Origin: Gymnogyps californianus
Taxonomy: Eukaryota; Chordata; Aves; Accipitriformes; Cathartidae
Assembly (NCBI RefSeq): GCF_018139145.2
Contig: NC_059476.1
Span: forward strand, 6,237,501 to 6,301,500
DNA length: 64,000 bases
Reading direction: 5' to 3'
Shown: in pieces, positions 52,409-64,000 of the stretch
Layout: each line of letters begins with the position of its first letter
Position numbering within the stretch: position 1 is the first letter of the stretch
Notes under the pieces: model-generated
Told to the model about the DNA's origin: nothing
The model's database searches: none
The model's input: the letters and a program-made list of their open reading frames with translations, nothing else
Position numbers and translations under genes: made by a program

Positions 52409-52414
52409 ATTAAA
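52409..52414 (+). terminator. LTR polyadenylation signal (ATTAAA)
   Basis: ATTAAA, the common variant of AATAAA, sits in the expected R region. It lies upstream of a T-rich stretch with a G/T-rich sequence beyond it. Confidence 0.6.
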
Positions 52415-52536
52415 CCATCTTTATCTCAACCCATGATTTTTTTTTTTTTTCGATTCTCTCCCCCATCCCACAGGGTGGGGGGAATGAGCGAGCAGCTGCG
52501 TGGTGCTTAGTTGCCAGCTGGGGTTAAACCACGACA

Positions 52537-52541
52537 CTATC
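52537..52541. repeat. Target-site duplication, right copy (CTATC)
   Basis: Exact match to the five bases before the LTR. The duplication is undecayed, which suggests a fairly recent insertion or good luck over a short site. Confidence 0.9.
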
Positions 52542-55500
52542 CTAAGGTTTGTCTGGTTGCAGGAAAATATAGAGAAGTTATTTTTAAGTGATATCTTTAG
52601 TTCAGCTAACGTTGTTATGGGTTGGAGGGTTAAAATTGATAGATGATTTTGTCTTCTGTGGTCAATAAATGATGCATCTTTTGCTTCTGAAAACATACTC
52701 TTTTCAATAAAAAAATAATTAATGAAATCTGATAGAACAGAGATGTTCTAGATCATGTCATCTCTTTGTATGGAGTTTCATGCTTTGTATTTGTGATACC
52801 AAAAAAATATACCAAAAATCTGTTCCTGGGTTCCATTTTCTCTTTAAAAAACAATCATCTAACACAAAGTGAACCCTTTCTTTACACAGTTCCTCTTCAT
52901 GAATGTGATCTCCTTAGAGAAGACAGAAAGATTACTTTCCAGTTCTTATTAACAGAGGTTCTCTTTGTTTCAGTGATGTCTCCATTTTACTATTTATATC
53001 TATTTTAGAGTTCTAAACAAATATCAGCACATCACATAAATTAAGAAGATTAAATAGGGGCAGCACTAAAAAAAGCAAGCCAGGCTTAACCTTGGTGTAA
53101 AGGATGAATTAAGCACAATGACATCAAAGAGGAACAGGAAACTTTGAAAAGCAGTAGGTGATGACTGTCTCTTAATTTATGAGAAGGATTAGAGCATAAA
53201 TGCTTGAAAAGAGCACACAGAATAGAATAGGTGCTTTTCACTACAGAATAATTACGCAGCGTAAGACAAGGACATCCCCTGCCCACTCATCTTATTGCAA
53301 AGCACTCATCTCTAGCCATAGGAAGCCTAAAAACTTCTGGTGTTTTAAAAACTTTTTCTCCATTACATAGTAACGAGAAATTCAGCCCTCCCAATAAATC
53401 ACTTCAACCTGCCCCTTTTGTTCAACATTGTGTTCCCTTGTTCCTCTCTTTATTATTAACTTCAACTCCATGGGGCATTACCATATTTAACATCAAGGAC
53501 TTACAACCTGTACTCCATCACCCACAGAGCTGACAAAGGTGCGATGAAAGCTGTGCATTGCCGATCGTGTGCCTTAGTGGTTTTCCTCTGTATGGTTAAA
53601 GCTGTAACTAGTGATCGATGTGATCCAGCCTGACCTCTTTCCAACCTGTCTTAGCAGCTCCCCTCTTCGTATGGCCCCTCTGACATTTCTTGATTTAAAC
53701 ACATGATGTACAGCTACACTGTTTTCGCTTTCCTCTTCCAAAAAGATTAAAGCATGAATGAGGGGAGCATGATTGTTTAAAGGCACAGCATATCTGTGAT
53801 ACTTTGAAACACACCAGAACATTAGAAAATCACCAGGAATTTGAGATTATCATTATAGAGCTTGCTACATTCAAGAATTTCAAAAGAATCCACCACAAGA
53901 ACTGTTGCAAGAAGCACCCACAGCTGTATCACTGAGAGGACATACTTGCATCTTTTTTTAGTCTCTTTTTTTTTTTTTTGAGTAAATAAATATCCACCTT
54001 TGAGACACAAGCCATCTCCTGAAACTGCCCAAAGGATCTTGCAGGTCCTGAACTAAGCTTCCTTGTAACTCTTAGCACAAAGTTCTAATGGCAGAAGGTA
54101 CCACGTCTTGACATCTCTGTGGCTGTATTTGGCTCCGAACTAAAAAGAATATTTCATATGAGAAAATGAAAAACATCACAGAAATTCTTTGCCTTGATCA
54201 AAAATGAAGATGATAGCTGCTCTACTTTTATTCTGGCAATGTATTACATTGTATTAAAAACACATTTCTATCTATTAATTGCAAAGTGACATTCTTTTTT
54301 TCTTTTTTCTTTTTTGGATTGTCCTTATTCAGGCTTCTGGGAGTACTTCAAGAAAAAAAGGGGAATTGATTTTTCCATTTATTCATATAATCCTTCAGTT
54401 TTCAACAACATACTCAGACCACTAACTGAAATGTTTTGTTTGACCACATCAAATTCATGCATTCTGATAAACTACTGCAAATATCTTACTCTTGTCTCAG
54501 CATGCCTGAAACAGTATATGTAAAAATGTCCTTAAAAGAGGGGAAAATCACAGCAAGAGGAAAAAAAAAAGGGAGGATAGAAATGACATATTAGCAATGA
54601 AAAATGCTACTAAGAAGAAATATATTTTTGCTTGGCACAAATAAGAGGCTTCTTTTTCATTGCCAAAGTAAAGTCAGATTACTTTTCAGAGTTATGCAAA
54701 CCTCAAAGTTTTGCCTGGAGGAGATCCTGAAAGAGAATTTGAGGAAGGTTCATTCCAATTCCTGCTATTTGATCCACAAAGGAGAAATACTGCTGGCATT
54801 AGCTCAGCACGCCCTGGGATGCTATTGGCCTGTCATCCTTGAAAGAAGAGAAGTATTGCTGGTAGGGAAAAAGGCAAGTGGTCTCCATGCGTGACTTTCA
54901 GTGAGACTCAGACACAGGTTATTAGAAAACTAGACCTCCACCAAACAGGATTCAAAACCCAGTGTGAAGTTAGTTGGCTCTTTTACACTGGTGCCGCTGT
55001 CATCTTCAGCATTGATTTTGTATTTCAGCTCCAGTTACGGATCAGGATCCTTTCGTGCATTTGATAAGCATAACAAAACCATCAGTTTCTGTGCAAAAAG
55101 ATAGAAATGACCTTTCCTTTTATAGTTCCAGATTTTATTACCAGCATGACAGGCTTTTGACAGCAATGGGATGTATTTTTTTTGTTTGGCATTCCAGTAC
55201 TTTGCTGTGTGTCACCAAGAAAGATGGAAAAGACGCTTTTGGCACTTGCATACTTGTATCATGCTACAACTTGCCGGTAGGAAAGGAACAGAACCTGAGC
55301 CTGCAGGGACATCCTGTATTAATGGTCCATTAATCTAAAAAGAGTAATCGGTTGCCTGTCAGACAAAAAGAATTTAGAAAACATTTTAAGTAGCTTCTCT
55401 GCTTATCAGCAGCGTAATGAGCACAAATCTGCCATTTTCTACAGTCTTCTAAACCAAAGTAAGCCCACTGCACTTAAAGCAGGAGAGCAGCCATTAAACT

Positions 55501-56738
55501 TTCAGGGCTGTGTTAATACAACATTAGTGCTCCTTAAGCAAAACAACATTCCCCAGAGCACTGTCCCCTGTAACTCTTTTGTCTCCCTGACAGAGTGGAT
55601 CTTTATCGTGTCACTGACTACAATTTGAGAACAATCTGCCGAATGTAAAGAGACAAAGAAATTGTTTAATCCTCTTATTTCCTTTTCATCATGCTTTTAG
55701 AATTGTTATTCTTTTCTGATTTGCCTTTGTTGTGGTGTATAGCACCGACTGTAACATTGCCTATAGTCACAGCATCCCAGGAGAGACAGCGAGACGAGAG
55801 TAATGTCCTGTTACTGCTGAGACATTTAATTCGCCTCTCCCATCTGAGAGATTAGTCTCTGAACTGCAAATTCAGTAGAGTTTTATGGGACACGGATGCG
55901 TAGCACTGCACACCTCTTCTTTCTGCAATACAACAGAAGCAGGAAGGCTACCTGAAATAGCAAACTTTAAGAAGAAAAATTCTCTGACTCCTGTAGGACA
56001 GTGAAAATATTTGAACAAATCACAATATATGACTTGAACCCATGTCCTAGAATGGGAGACAGACATATAGCCCATCTTCTCTTTTCTTTCTTGCAATGAA
56101 ATATCAATATAGAGCCATATAGAGCCATTTTCCTAAGTTGACTTTTCACTATAAAAACAACCCATGGAAGAAAACTTAAAATGGTTAGACGTTTGATCTT
56201 CATTTTCCTAAACCTATCAAAATCCCAGGGTTTGTAGATGTCCCCTCGGCCTCAGATGGTCTCTTTAGGCTTTTTAATTCTGTATTTTTTATATGATTCC
56301 AATAAAGGGAGGAGATCTTTCTTTTGCTGAGAAAACAGAGGTAAAACAGTAGAAGCTCAATGATGTGTGTTACTGTGTGCTTCTGCGAAAAGCAAACTTG
56401 TAAAAATTGCATCCTGGGTTTCCTCTTTATTACCTTGCAATTATTACTTGATCAAACCTATCCAGTTTAGCACTGAAAGGATGGGTTTGTTACTGCCTGT
56501 CACTGAGAGCTCAACAAAGGTAAAGCCTGATATTTTCTGGGTCATACTCTCTGAAAAGATCTTATAATAAGAATGTTGAAAAATCTCACTCGCAGTATGT
56601 GAGCCAGCATCCCAGTTACCTTCCACTTCTACACGACTGAGAAAGCCCCCTAAAGAGTAGCAATAGGTTATTTAAAGACCAAAGTGAATAGATCTGAGCC
56701 TAAGTAGACTCAGGAAACAGATCAGTGTCTCTTGATTG
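52542..56738. other. Non-coding stretch, no recognised genes
   Basis: AT-rich sequence with T and A runs (including 53966-53979 and one near 54561-54571). A small tandem duplication (ATAGAGCCAT twice, about 56109-56129) is present. No reading frame suggests a protein family, and no interspersed repeat was recognised. Confidence 0.5.
53966..53979 (+). repeat. Poly(T) run of 14
   Basis: Fourteen T residues. On the minus strand this is a poly(A) run with no recognised element next to it. Confidence 0.85.
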
Positions 56739-56978
56739 CACCAGGGGAGATTCAGATTGGATATTAGGAAAAAATCCTTCACCGAAAGGGTTCTCGAGCA
56801 TTGGAACAGGCTGCCCAGGGAAGTGGTTGAGTCACCATCCCTGGAGGTACTTAAAAGACGTGTAGATGTGGTGCTTAGGGACACGGTTTAGTGGTGGACT
56901 TGGCAGTGCTAGGTTAATGGTTGGACTTCATGATCTTAAAGGTCTTTTCCAACCTAAACAATTCTATGATTCTACGAT
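56739..56978 (+). mobile_element. CR1 LINE, 5'-truncated copy (3' end)
   Basis: The copy starts near the AGGGGAGATTCAGATTGG/ATATTAGGAAAAA block of CR1 ORF2. It continues through GAGCATTGGAACAGGCTGCC, CAGGGAAGTGGTTGAGTCAC and CATCCCTGGAGGTACTTAAA, and ends in AACCTAAACAATTCTATGA followed by TTCTACGAT. These are all hallmark words of the avian CR1 3' end, and it lies in plus orientation. About 240 bases remain. The ORF2 part matches 'RKNPSPKG...[10 protein letters not shown]'-type coding in other copies but is frameshift-prone here, so no protein is proposed. The 3' UTR (GTGGTGGACTTGGCAGTGCT) differs from the copy at 4.1 kb, suggesting a different CR1 subfamily. Confidence 0.92.
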
Positions 56979-58030
56979 GGCGAAATCTGTACAGTAAGTT
57001 TTTGACAAGAGCCCCAAGCTGGGTCTCATCCAACAGGAGTCTTTCCACCAGCTGTTCGTTTAAGCCTATAAACATGCAGATTAGCTTCAGCCAGCACAGG
57101 GCAGTGATATATTTTTGTGTATCCTACAATCTTTTATTGTTGGGGGGGCATGACTACATAGTGTTTTTGTAGGCAAATATAACCCAATTCCACCCCTATC
57201 CCAGTCTCTTTGCAGTTTTTTTCCCTTAGAATTACTTCCATACCAATCATGGCTACATGACCTCCAGTTTGCTTGGATCAGGGGGAGAGAGAGGCCATGC
57301 ATACTAGTAAAATATGATGCAAATACATACTAGAGCCTGCAGCCAGAGTCCGAGAAAAGGCATTTGACAAAACAGGCACACTATTGTGGTCCAAGACCTC
57401 TACAGCTCCAAGCTGTATTACTGCCACAGCTTCAGACCACTGCTGTGATGGGTTTTATAGGGATGCAATGACATTAACTAGTATGGTACGTAACCGTGGT
57501 ATTTTCCTAAGTTGTTACAGATGTAAATGAGCTCAGACAAACTGTCTCATAGCACCAGACCCGCTTTGTGGGCACGGGGTTCCTTCAGTGTGACCCCATT
57601 TATTCTAATTTACTGTACTTTTGGCTGTGTTCATGAACACCCAGGACACCCAGGGGCCCAGGGAGAAGGGGCTGTTTTCCTTTAATTTCTTCTTGAGCCT
57701 GGGGCTGCAGCAGAAGCTGCCCTGCCTCACCAGGTGTGCTGCTCCTCATGGCAGCTCATCAGCTGGGAAGGTGTCAACCATGTTACAACCAAGGGGTAAG
57801 CTTATAAAGAAATGTAGAGGGAATAAGAAATTAGAAGACCTAATCTGGAAGAATTGTATGTACTACTTCTGTTACTGAAACACTGGAGACAGGCCAAAAG
57901 ACAGATGAAAGAATAATACAACCTCTAGAAAATTTGGAATAATTTTAGAAGCTAGATCTGTTTAAACTTCCAAAGGTGACCTGCCACTATCTAGATGCTA
58001 ATCTAGAGTGAAATGGATAAAAAAACTCGA
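56979..58030. other. Non-coding stretch, no recognised genes
   Basis: Short intergenic-type sequence between the young CR1 and an old CR1 relic. It holds a G7 run near 57142 and nothing gene-like. Confidence 0.5.
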
Positions 58031-58200
58031 CAGCAGTCAATCACTGCAAGAACTTCTCAGGCATGGTTTCCCCATCACTTATATTTTTTAAGCAAAAGTG
58101 GATGTCTTTCTAAAATATATCCTTTTGTGGAATAATGCAATCTGCCCTGTACTACATAGGAAGTCAAATATTCCCTTCTGGCCTTAATCTACAAACGATT
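58031..58200 (+). mobile_element. Ancient amniote-type CR1 relic (3' end)
   Basis: TTCCCCATCACTTATATTTT, GTGGATGTCTTTCTAAAATA, AATGCAATCTGCCC, CATAGGAAGTCAAATATTCC and CTTCTGGCCTTAATCTACAA follow in order the 3' end of CR1 elements abundant in turtles and crocodilians. The corresponding words there are TTCCCCATCACTTG..., GACTGGATGTCTTTCTAAAAG, GAGGTCAGACTAGATGATC and CCCTTCTGGCCTTAAAATCTA. It is strongly diverged and non-coding. Confidence 0.68.
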
Positions 58201-61200
58201 ATAAACTTGTTACATAATGTTACTTGTTCCTATAGAACAAATTTGTCTCCTCCCCAATCAAGGTGATGATATTTTCAAGACATCAAATGAAACTAGCCAA
58301 GACAAGGTGTGTTCGACAAAAATGGGCTGTTAGCTTGACATCTGTGAATCACAACTGTACCTGTGGGGATGTTAGTAAGTAAATCTTGAAGCTGAGATCT
58401 TAAAACACACTAGGTAAACAGCTGGTGCTCGGTCACACAACTGGGTGGAGGTGTGCCATCCTGGGCTGTTCTGGAGGGGACACCCACCCCCCTTTTGGCC
58501 CGTTCTCTACTCCACCTTCACCCACTAATAACGGGGAGGCAATGTGCATTCACATTTACAGTGGCTATTGTGTGCAGCCATGCTCATTTTCACGAACAAA
58601 CCACGCCTGATCAATAGGTGCGGTTTTTTTCCTGCCTTGCAGATGTTGTTGCAACAGCTTTGCAGGGAAGTTACAGGTGGGCTTTGCACTCCCATCGGGT
58701 CCCACTGTCGAGAGTCCCATACAACAAAGGCTTGCAGGTGTTTCCCATATCTTTGTGGTTATTCCTTTTGAAATGCATCTGTTGAAATGCATCTTGCCTA
58801 CTGCTTAAAAAAATATTGCTTGGCAATGCGGGTTGTTTACCTTAGCTTTAACTGCCCACCCACACAGAACCAGAATGAGTTTTATGTTATTTAGAAAGGC
58901 CACGGGTACAATGCGAGCCTTTGAACAGTGAGGCTTCCCTCCAGAGTGGGAGGCTCGGAGGGGAAAGGTGACCCAGAGATGTGGTAACATTTTTCACCTT
59001 GACTTCACTTTCCAGAAGGGCAGTGCTGTAATAGTTGGCACCGACTGCTTTACCACCTGCCGTCTCCTCAACGTCCCAGCAGAAAACCGCACAAAACCCA
59101 GCTTGTCTTTAGGTAATTGCACTTGTAAAGTAGAAGCAGGTCACTTCAGCATTACACATGGCATCTTATTAAGCACCTCATGATACATAAAATTAAGACA
59201 AATGAAAGAAAATTTCCTAAAACACTTCTGTGGTCACAGGCTGTATAGATGTCTTGAATTTGGTAAGGTTTCCTAGGCTATGAGTCCATACTTCCTATAA
59301 CCTTTTGGAAAAACTTTGATTTAATTTCATTTTGCTTCCATAATAATTACTGATATCCTGTGAAGCAATCAAAATAAAACAAGTGATCAAAGTAAGGCAC
59401 AGGAAAACAGACCCAAAATACATCTAGCCTAATGTAGATGGAGGCTGTACACAATTTGCTTCTGAATTCTTAACATGAGCTAATAACTAAATTAGACTTG
59501 CAAAGTGGTCTGGAACGGACCAGAAAGTCAGAGGGTTATATTGGACAGTACTAATCTACTTCACTGTGTTAATTTTATTATAGGAGCAGCATAAGGTTGT
59601 GGGGTTTTTTTCAAGATATGGTTTAGAAACCACTGGGAGTTATTTGGATGCTGCCTTCCAAATTCAGTGCTTTTAATTTTTAATATCGTCATTCACTGGG
59701 TAGGCCCGCACTTGCCAATTTCTAGCCAGTTCCTTTAGAAGCAGTGCCCAAAACGGGCAGGACCTCACTAGCACCTAATTGCTTTTGGAAAATAAACATT
59801 TTACTTCATATTTCCAATGCTCTGCCTAACAACATGGTAGGTCCTCTGCTTCTTATGCATGAAGAGAGATTAATGAAGACTTGAGTACCCACCCCCTCTT
59901 CAGACAGCCATCTACAAATAGGTGGGAAGAGTTGCTACCTGGTGTCTACCTCTTTCCTTTGCCTAAACTAGACAGTTAGTTTGGTATAGGGTCCTAACTT
60001 TTAAACAGTTAATGGCTAGCGCAATAAATGCTATCTCTACTATGAAGCTTAAAAAGTTTTTTCACAGAAAAGTTTTGCACAGAAAACAGCACTGGTAACT
60101 GTAGAAGTCTACCAGCATGCTCCTGACCTTGAAAAGCAATTCTCTAAAGTTTCCATAGGACAGTAATCCACACATTTTTTTTCGTCATTGCCTGCTAAAA
60201 AAGGAAACTCTTTGTATTTTTGGTACAATAGATTCCTTGAAGCGTACATCTTTGTAGCCAAATGCTCTGTAGAGCACATTCCTGCTATTCTGTGAAAAAA
60301 TTATATTTCATTCGCTTCCAGTTTGCTTAATGCTAAGCAGCAGTGAGGCCTAAGAATGATGACTTTTAATGTCCTGGTATGTTATGCATAGGAGTCCTAA
60401 ATTCCCTAAGTCTTTTATGATTTCCAGTATTGTAGTGGTACTAATAGAAGTTTCAAAAGAGTTGCATGAGCAACTCTAAGCAGACGAAATTCTTCCGATC
60501 GTGCTAAGTTGGTGTAGGCAGCTACCTTAGACTAGTGGGTCTAGTCCATATTCCTGAAACTAGGCTACTAACTAAATATATTTACTCAATTACACTACGT
60601 ACCTGAAAGGTAAACTTTCTTATGTATTTCAGTATTTTGTGTATCCTCAGATAACATTCTGTATAATTTCTCTTAAGAAAGTCCAAAACAATTGATGTAT
60701 GGTGATAGATTAATGAATGACACTCTACTTTCCGGTCTTTCTTATTCATCTTTTCCCCCTAAATACTTTGGTCTTCATGCCACAGGTACCCAAGCAGTTT
60801 TGCATCTTTCTTCTATTCTTTTTTACCTCAGGCATAGTAAGTGTTTTAATGATAAGATACACTGTCCTAGTCCCTTATTTAGAAGCTTTTTAAAATGTAC
60901 TTTTAACCACAATGTACAGGTCAACTGCATTTGAAATAATTGCCCTTAAACAAATCCAGCACGTTCTACTTCCTTAACAAAGTTGTTCTGTATCATTGTT
61001 AATGAAGTTTTGGATGGGCAGGGAGAAATAATGCACTGCATAAAATTTTGAGCTACAGAACCACACACTTGACACTCCATCCATAAACATGTTACCTCAT
61101 TTCTAACAACCGGTGACACAAGGCTGTACCACACATTATGCAGGGCCATGTGGTTACCTATTCAAGCAAATGAAAGGTAGCCTTCATAACCAAAGGCTCT

Positions 61201-62407
61201 TGACCTGATGATGACCCACTTGCTCCCCTTCTTAAGAGACTTCTATGAGGAAAAATAAACCACCAGAGTGCTTGTTTGGGTAGTTTTCTGAGGAGAGGCA
61301 GGGGGAATCTCATTAACCTTGAAAGACATTTTCCTGAATCTAGGAAAGATTCCTTCATATTTTTCAGATTCATTATACTGCTGTAGTTAAATTAACCAGA
61401 ATAGCTTTCAGATGCTTGTGCAGTCATTTATGAACAATACTGGTCATTCATGTCCTAAGATGCACTAAAAATGTGGAACGTCTCTTTCTATAGCACAAAA
61501 GCAAATGTAATGCTGAAGCGGTCTAGATGAACAGAGAAACATGTGGAACAATATAACCTAGGTGTTATCTCAGTCGTCTTAAATACTGCAGAATCTCCTT
61601 TAGATGTCTGTAATTGGAAAAAGAGCAGAAGACAAAGAAACTAAAGAACTATCAGTGGGAAGGCTAACCCAAGTAAAAGCAAATCTAATAAGAGAAGATG
61701 GAACTGATTTCACTCCAAAGCCCGATGATTTAAATCTTCTGCTTTAAACTCCACAGATCTTACTGGTGGAACAACAAATAAAAAAGACATGAAAAAATTG
61801 AATGGGAAATATACAAGTTAATGCTGTTTGAATACAAAGTGAAATCAGGCATCCAAAGGCAGTGGTGTCATTGAAAAGGGCATTTTTACACACATGTCAC
61901 CTCAGAGGAAATCCTATTGTTATTTCTGAGTGAGGCACCCAGAACTTGTTTCACAGAATGAGCACGTACCTTACAGAAACCCTTCTCAGTGAAATGCAAT
62001 GAAAACAGAGCAAGGTGCTCCGCCAAAGGAGCACCGATGGACACAAGCTGAGGTCCACCTCGCACAAGGCAGCTTCAGCTCTGGGCTGCTGCCACCCAGC
62101 TCCACCTGCATCCAGGAGCCATCCACACTGATTATTTTTGTCTGGGATTTACAGTTCGATCGATGGGCACTAGGAACACTAGGTCTGTATTAAGGATAAT
62201 GGGAGATATAGAAAAAGAATTGCTTTTCCCCCATTTCTGAGCTGTATGAAAATAATGGCTGGATCTGCAGACTTTTACCCTCCCACAAGTGCTGGTCTCC
62301 AGCAAATTCTTGTTGCTGTCTTGTCTTCAGGGAAAACCTTAGATGTATAGGCTTATCTTAGTGATTTAAACACGGCTACCTAAGGATGTGATGGATTTCC
62401 TTTATTT
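58201..62407. other. Non-coding stretch, no recognised genes
   Basis: There is no gene-like frame, RNA gene or recognised transposon. The 58420-58760 part is slightly GC-richer and open in overlapping frames of 60-75 codons on both strands, without family resemblance. The 59.6-61 kb part is AT-rich. Confidence 0.5.
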
Positions 62408-62535
62408 GCAGTCTTCCAGTCAAGACTAGATGGATATCTAAGAGACATGTTATAGCTCAAACAGAGAGAGAGGTGCCTGATGCAGAAATTACAGGGTCAG
62501 ATTCAAAGGCCTGTGTTATGGGGAGGTCAGGCAAG
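62408..62535 (+). mobile_element. Ancient amniote-type CR1 relic (3' end)
   Basis: GTCTTCCAGTCAAGACTAGA, TGGATATCTAAGAGACATGT, TATAGCTCAAACAGAG, CTGATGCAGAAATTACAGGG and AAAGGCCTGTGTTATGGGGA match, in order, the CR1 3' end seen in turtles and crocodilians. The words there are AAGACTGGATGCCTTTCTAAAAGATATG, AGCTCAAAC, TTGATGCAGGAATTACTGGG and TATGGCCTGTGTTATGCAGGAGGTCAG. It is the same family as the relic at 58 kb and in the same orientation, but an independent insertion. Confidence 0.72.
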
Positions 62536-64000
62536 GTGAGCTTCTACTTCAAACCAGTGCATCTACACTATAAATTTCAAAGATGTCTGTAAAAGTATGA
62601 AATGCACAAGGAACTTAATGTAAAGCATTTACCTTTTCCTTTTGTCTGAGCTGTAACCCAAGGCTTTGCCTTTCCGTCACATCATTTTGAAAGGAAATTA
62701 ATTTCCCTGCTCACTAGTTTTACTGAAATTATTTAAAGTAATTTCTCAGCTACCACTTACTTGAGCATAGAAACTTTCTTAACCCCAAAGCTCTCTCATT
62801 TCAACACTTCCCTCCAACAAGAGCTCCACCTGAAACAAAAATAATTTCTCTCCCTAACCTTTCAACCCAGAACTCCCTATTCAGCTTTAAATGTAACCCT
62901 AGGGAAGAGGATTTCCCTCTCCTTTTTCTTCATATTAGATATTTACTCACTTACCTCTTTTCATCTAGTCTTTCCTCAGACCCTGATCCTGAAAGGAGCT
63001 GGTTCACAGGACAGTCATGGAGCATCACTGCAAGCGAGGAGGGTCTCCCTGCGGGGAAGCTCCTTGAAGGGTAGGTCTACATTTGGGAAATCTTCCAAGA
63101 AAGGATGGAGTGGATACACACACATACAGCACACTGGCGTTATGGAGCTTCTGCCTGTCCAGGACCTCTTGCTGCTATAGGAATATAAAACTCATTATAT
63201 GGTGTTTACTACATGGCTGTGGGGCAGAAGTCCTCAGTAACTGCTCAGGCTCCTCTAACCTTCTCAGTTCTCTATAACTGTGGCTTTTTCTGCCCCTTTG
63301 GGGAGGGGTTGGAGAGAAGAGAAGGGGGCAATAGAAAGCTGGTCCACTCCATCAGACTAGACGTACTCAAAGGTGATAACCAAAGGCTGAATTAACTTGG
63401 CTGTTACTGTCCCCGCCTAGAGCCAAGGGCTGCATTTGGTTACTACTTTCCTCACCTAGAACCAGTCTTTGCTCTATAGCCAAGAGTGTCAGCTCAGGGG
63501 AAACACTGACAGTGTCCTATTAACACATTAGTTTCTCATGTCCTAACACCTTCTGAAGATCAGGCAAGGACAGCGTGTGCCACATTTAACTCCTGTACAG
63601 CTGCGAAGGAAGAGTAGGCACGCAGCATGCTGGACCTAACTGTGGGGTCATTTCTGGAACTTAAGGAAGCTCAAAAAGAGAGGGAAACAACACTAAAAAA
63701 CCAAGTCTCCTGCTTTGTAACAAAACAAGCCAAGGAAGTGCCAGGTTATCGTGAAACGGAAGCAGCTGAAAAATAGTAGAAGAACTGATACTTGCAGTAT
63801 CAAGAAAAGAGCTCATTCAAAATACAGTGTTGGGGGGAAACTGGAAACTGAAGCCATGTAACTCTGAACAGAAATGGGATCATGTTGGCTACCTGCAAAA
63901 AATACAACTGTAATGCAAATCTCGGAAAGTGAGAGCTGCGAGCTGAGCAAGCCTCAGTGGGGGTGGCAGCGGCTGCCCAGATTTCTTAGCACTGGGCCTT
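62536..64000. other. Non-coding stretch to the window end
   Basis: No recognisable gene or repeat. A 34-nt minus-strand splice-like interval (62955-62988) is discussed among the findings. The last 100 bases are somewhat GC-richer and run off the window. Confidence 0.5.

Larger units (their letters stand above)
51953..52536 (+). mobile_element. Solo endogenous-retrovirus LTR, complete
   Basis: The 584-bp element begins TGTCCTGGTTTCAGCTGGG and ends GGGGTTAAACCACGACA. The termini form an imperfect inverted repeat (10 of 11 bases: TGTCCTGGTTT / AAACCACGACA) with canonical TG...CA ends. A 5-bp direct duplication, CTATC, flanks it exactly. A TATA-like AATATAAA lies at 52222-52229 and a polyadenylation signal ATTAAA at 52409-52414, which sets the U3-R-U5 order on the plus strand. 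No internal gag, pol or env lies next to it, so it is a solo LTR left by recombination between two LTRs. I remember this family as common in Neoaves. A 5-bp duplication suits a class III (ERVL-like) element; class assignment by duplication length alone is not decisive. Confidence 0.93.

Noticed and set aside
52089..52696. Minus-strand frames of 60-91 codons over the LTR
   Set aside because: They are antisense readings through the solo LTR, which has no coding content of its own.
56672..56884. Minus-strand 70-codon frame
   Set aside because: It is the antisense shadow of the plus-strand CR1 copy.
1..64000. CRISPR arrays, bacterial operons, rRNA or tRNA genes
   Set aside because: No regularly spaced repeats, Shine-Dalgarno/ORF trains or cloverleaf candidates were seen. 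The repeats show a vertebrate nuclear genome.

Overview
This window looks like non-coding DNA from a bird nuclear genome, either intergenic or inside a very large intron. The basis is its repeats. There are two truncated CR1 LINE 3' ends, each finishing in the ATTCTATGATTCTA-type tail typical of avian CR1. There is also one complete solo endogenous-retrovirus LTR (51953-52536) of a kind I remember from Neoaves, with a 5-bp target duplication. Repeats are otherwise sparse, base composition is moderately AT-rich, and no open reading frame resembles a known host protein. The species and locus cannot be read from the sequence.

Layout. 1-4.1 kb: AT-rich start, GTTTT and GTTT microsatellites and a 140-bp polypurine tract. 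4.1-4.4 kb: minus-strand CR1 that keeps the last codons of its ORF2. 7.7-8.2 kb: the most GC- and CpG-rich patch. 12.77 kb: a 21-nt microexon-like signal. 14-18.4 kb: old interspersed-repeat relics and one T/C-rich 201-codon chance ORF. 18.4-33 kb: sparse sequence with a MIR-like SINE (24.7 kb), an old CR1/L3 fragment (29.9 kb) and a 26-bp palindrome (31.3 kb). 33-50 kb: sparse sequence with short tracts and several exon-like intervals with good splice signals (33.35, 44.3 minus, 48.1 and 49.5 kb). 52 kb: the solo LTR. 56.7 kb: plus-strand CR1. 58 and 62.4 kb: two old amniote-type CR1 relics.

No gene set working together can be described. The only protein-coding remnant I can support is the CR1 reverse-transcriptase-ORF tail. 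The exon-like intervals are predictions from splice-site geometry alone. In 64 kb some will arise by chance, and they are reported as leads rather than genes. I found no CRISPR array, tRNA, rRNA, operon or prokaryotic feature, and no clear novel system.
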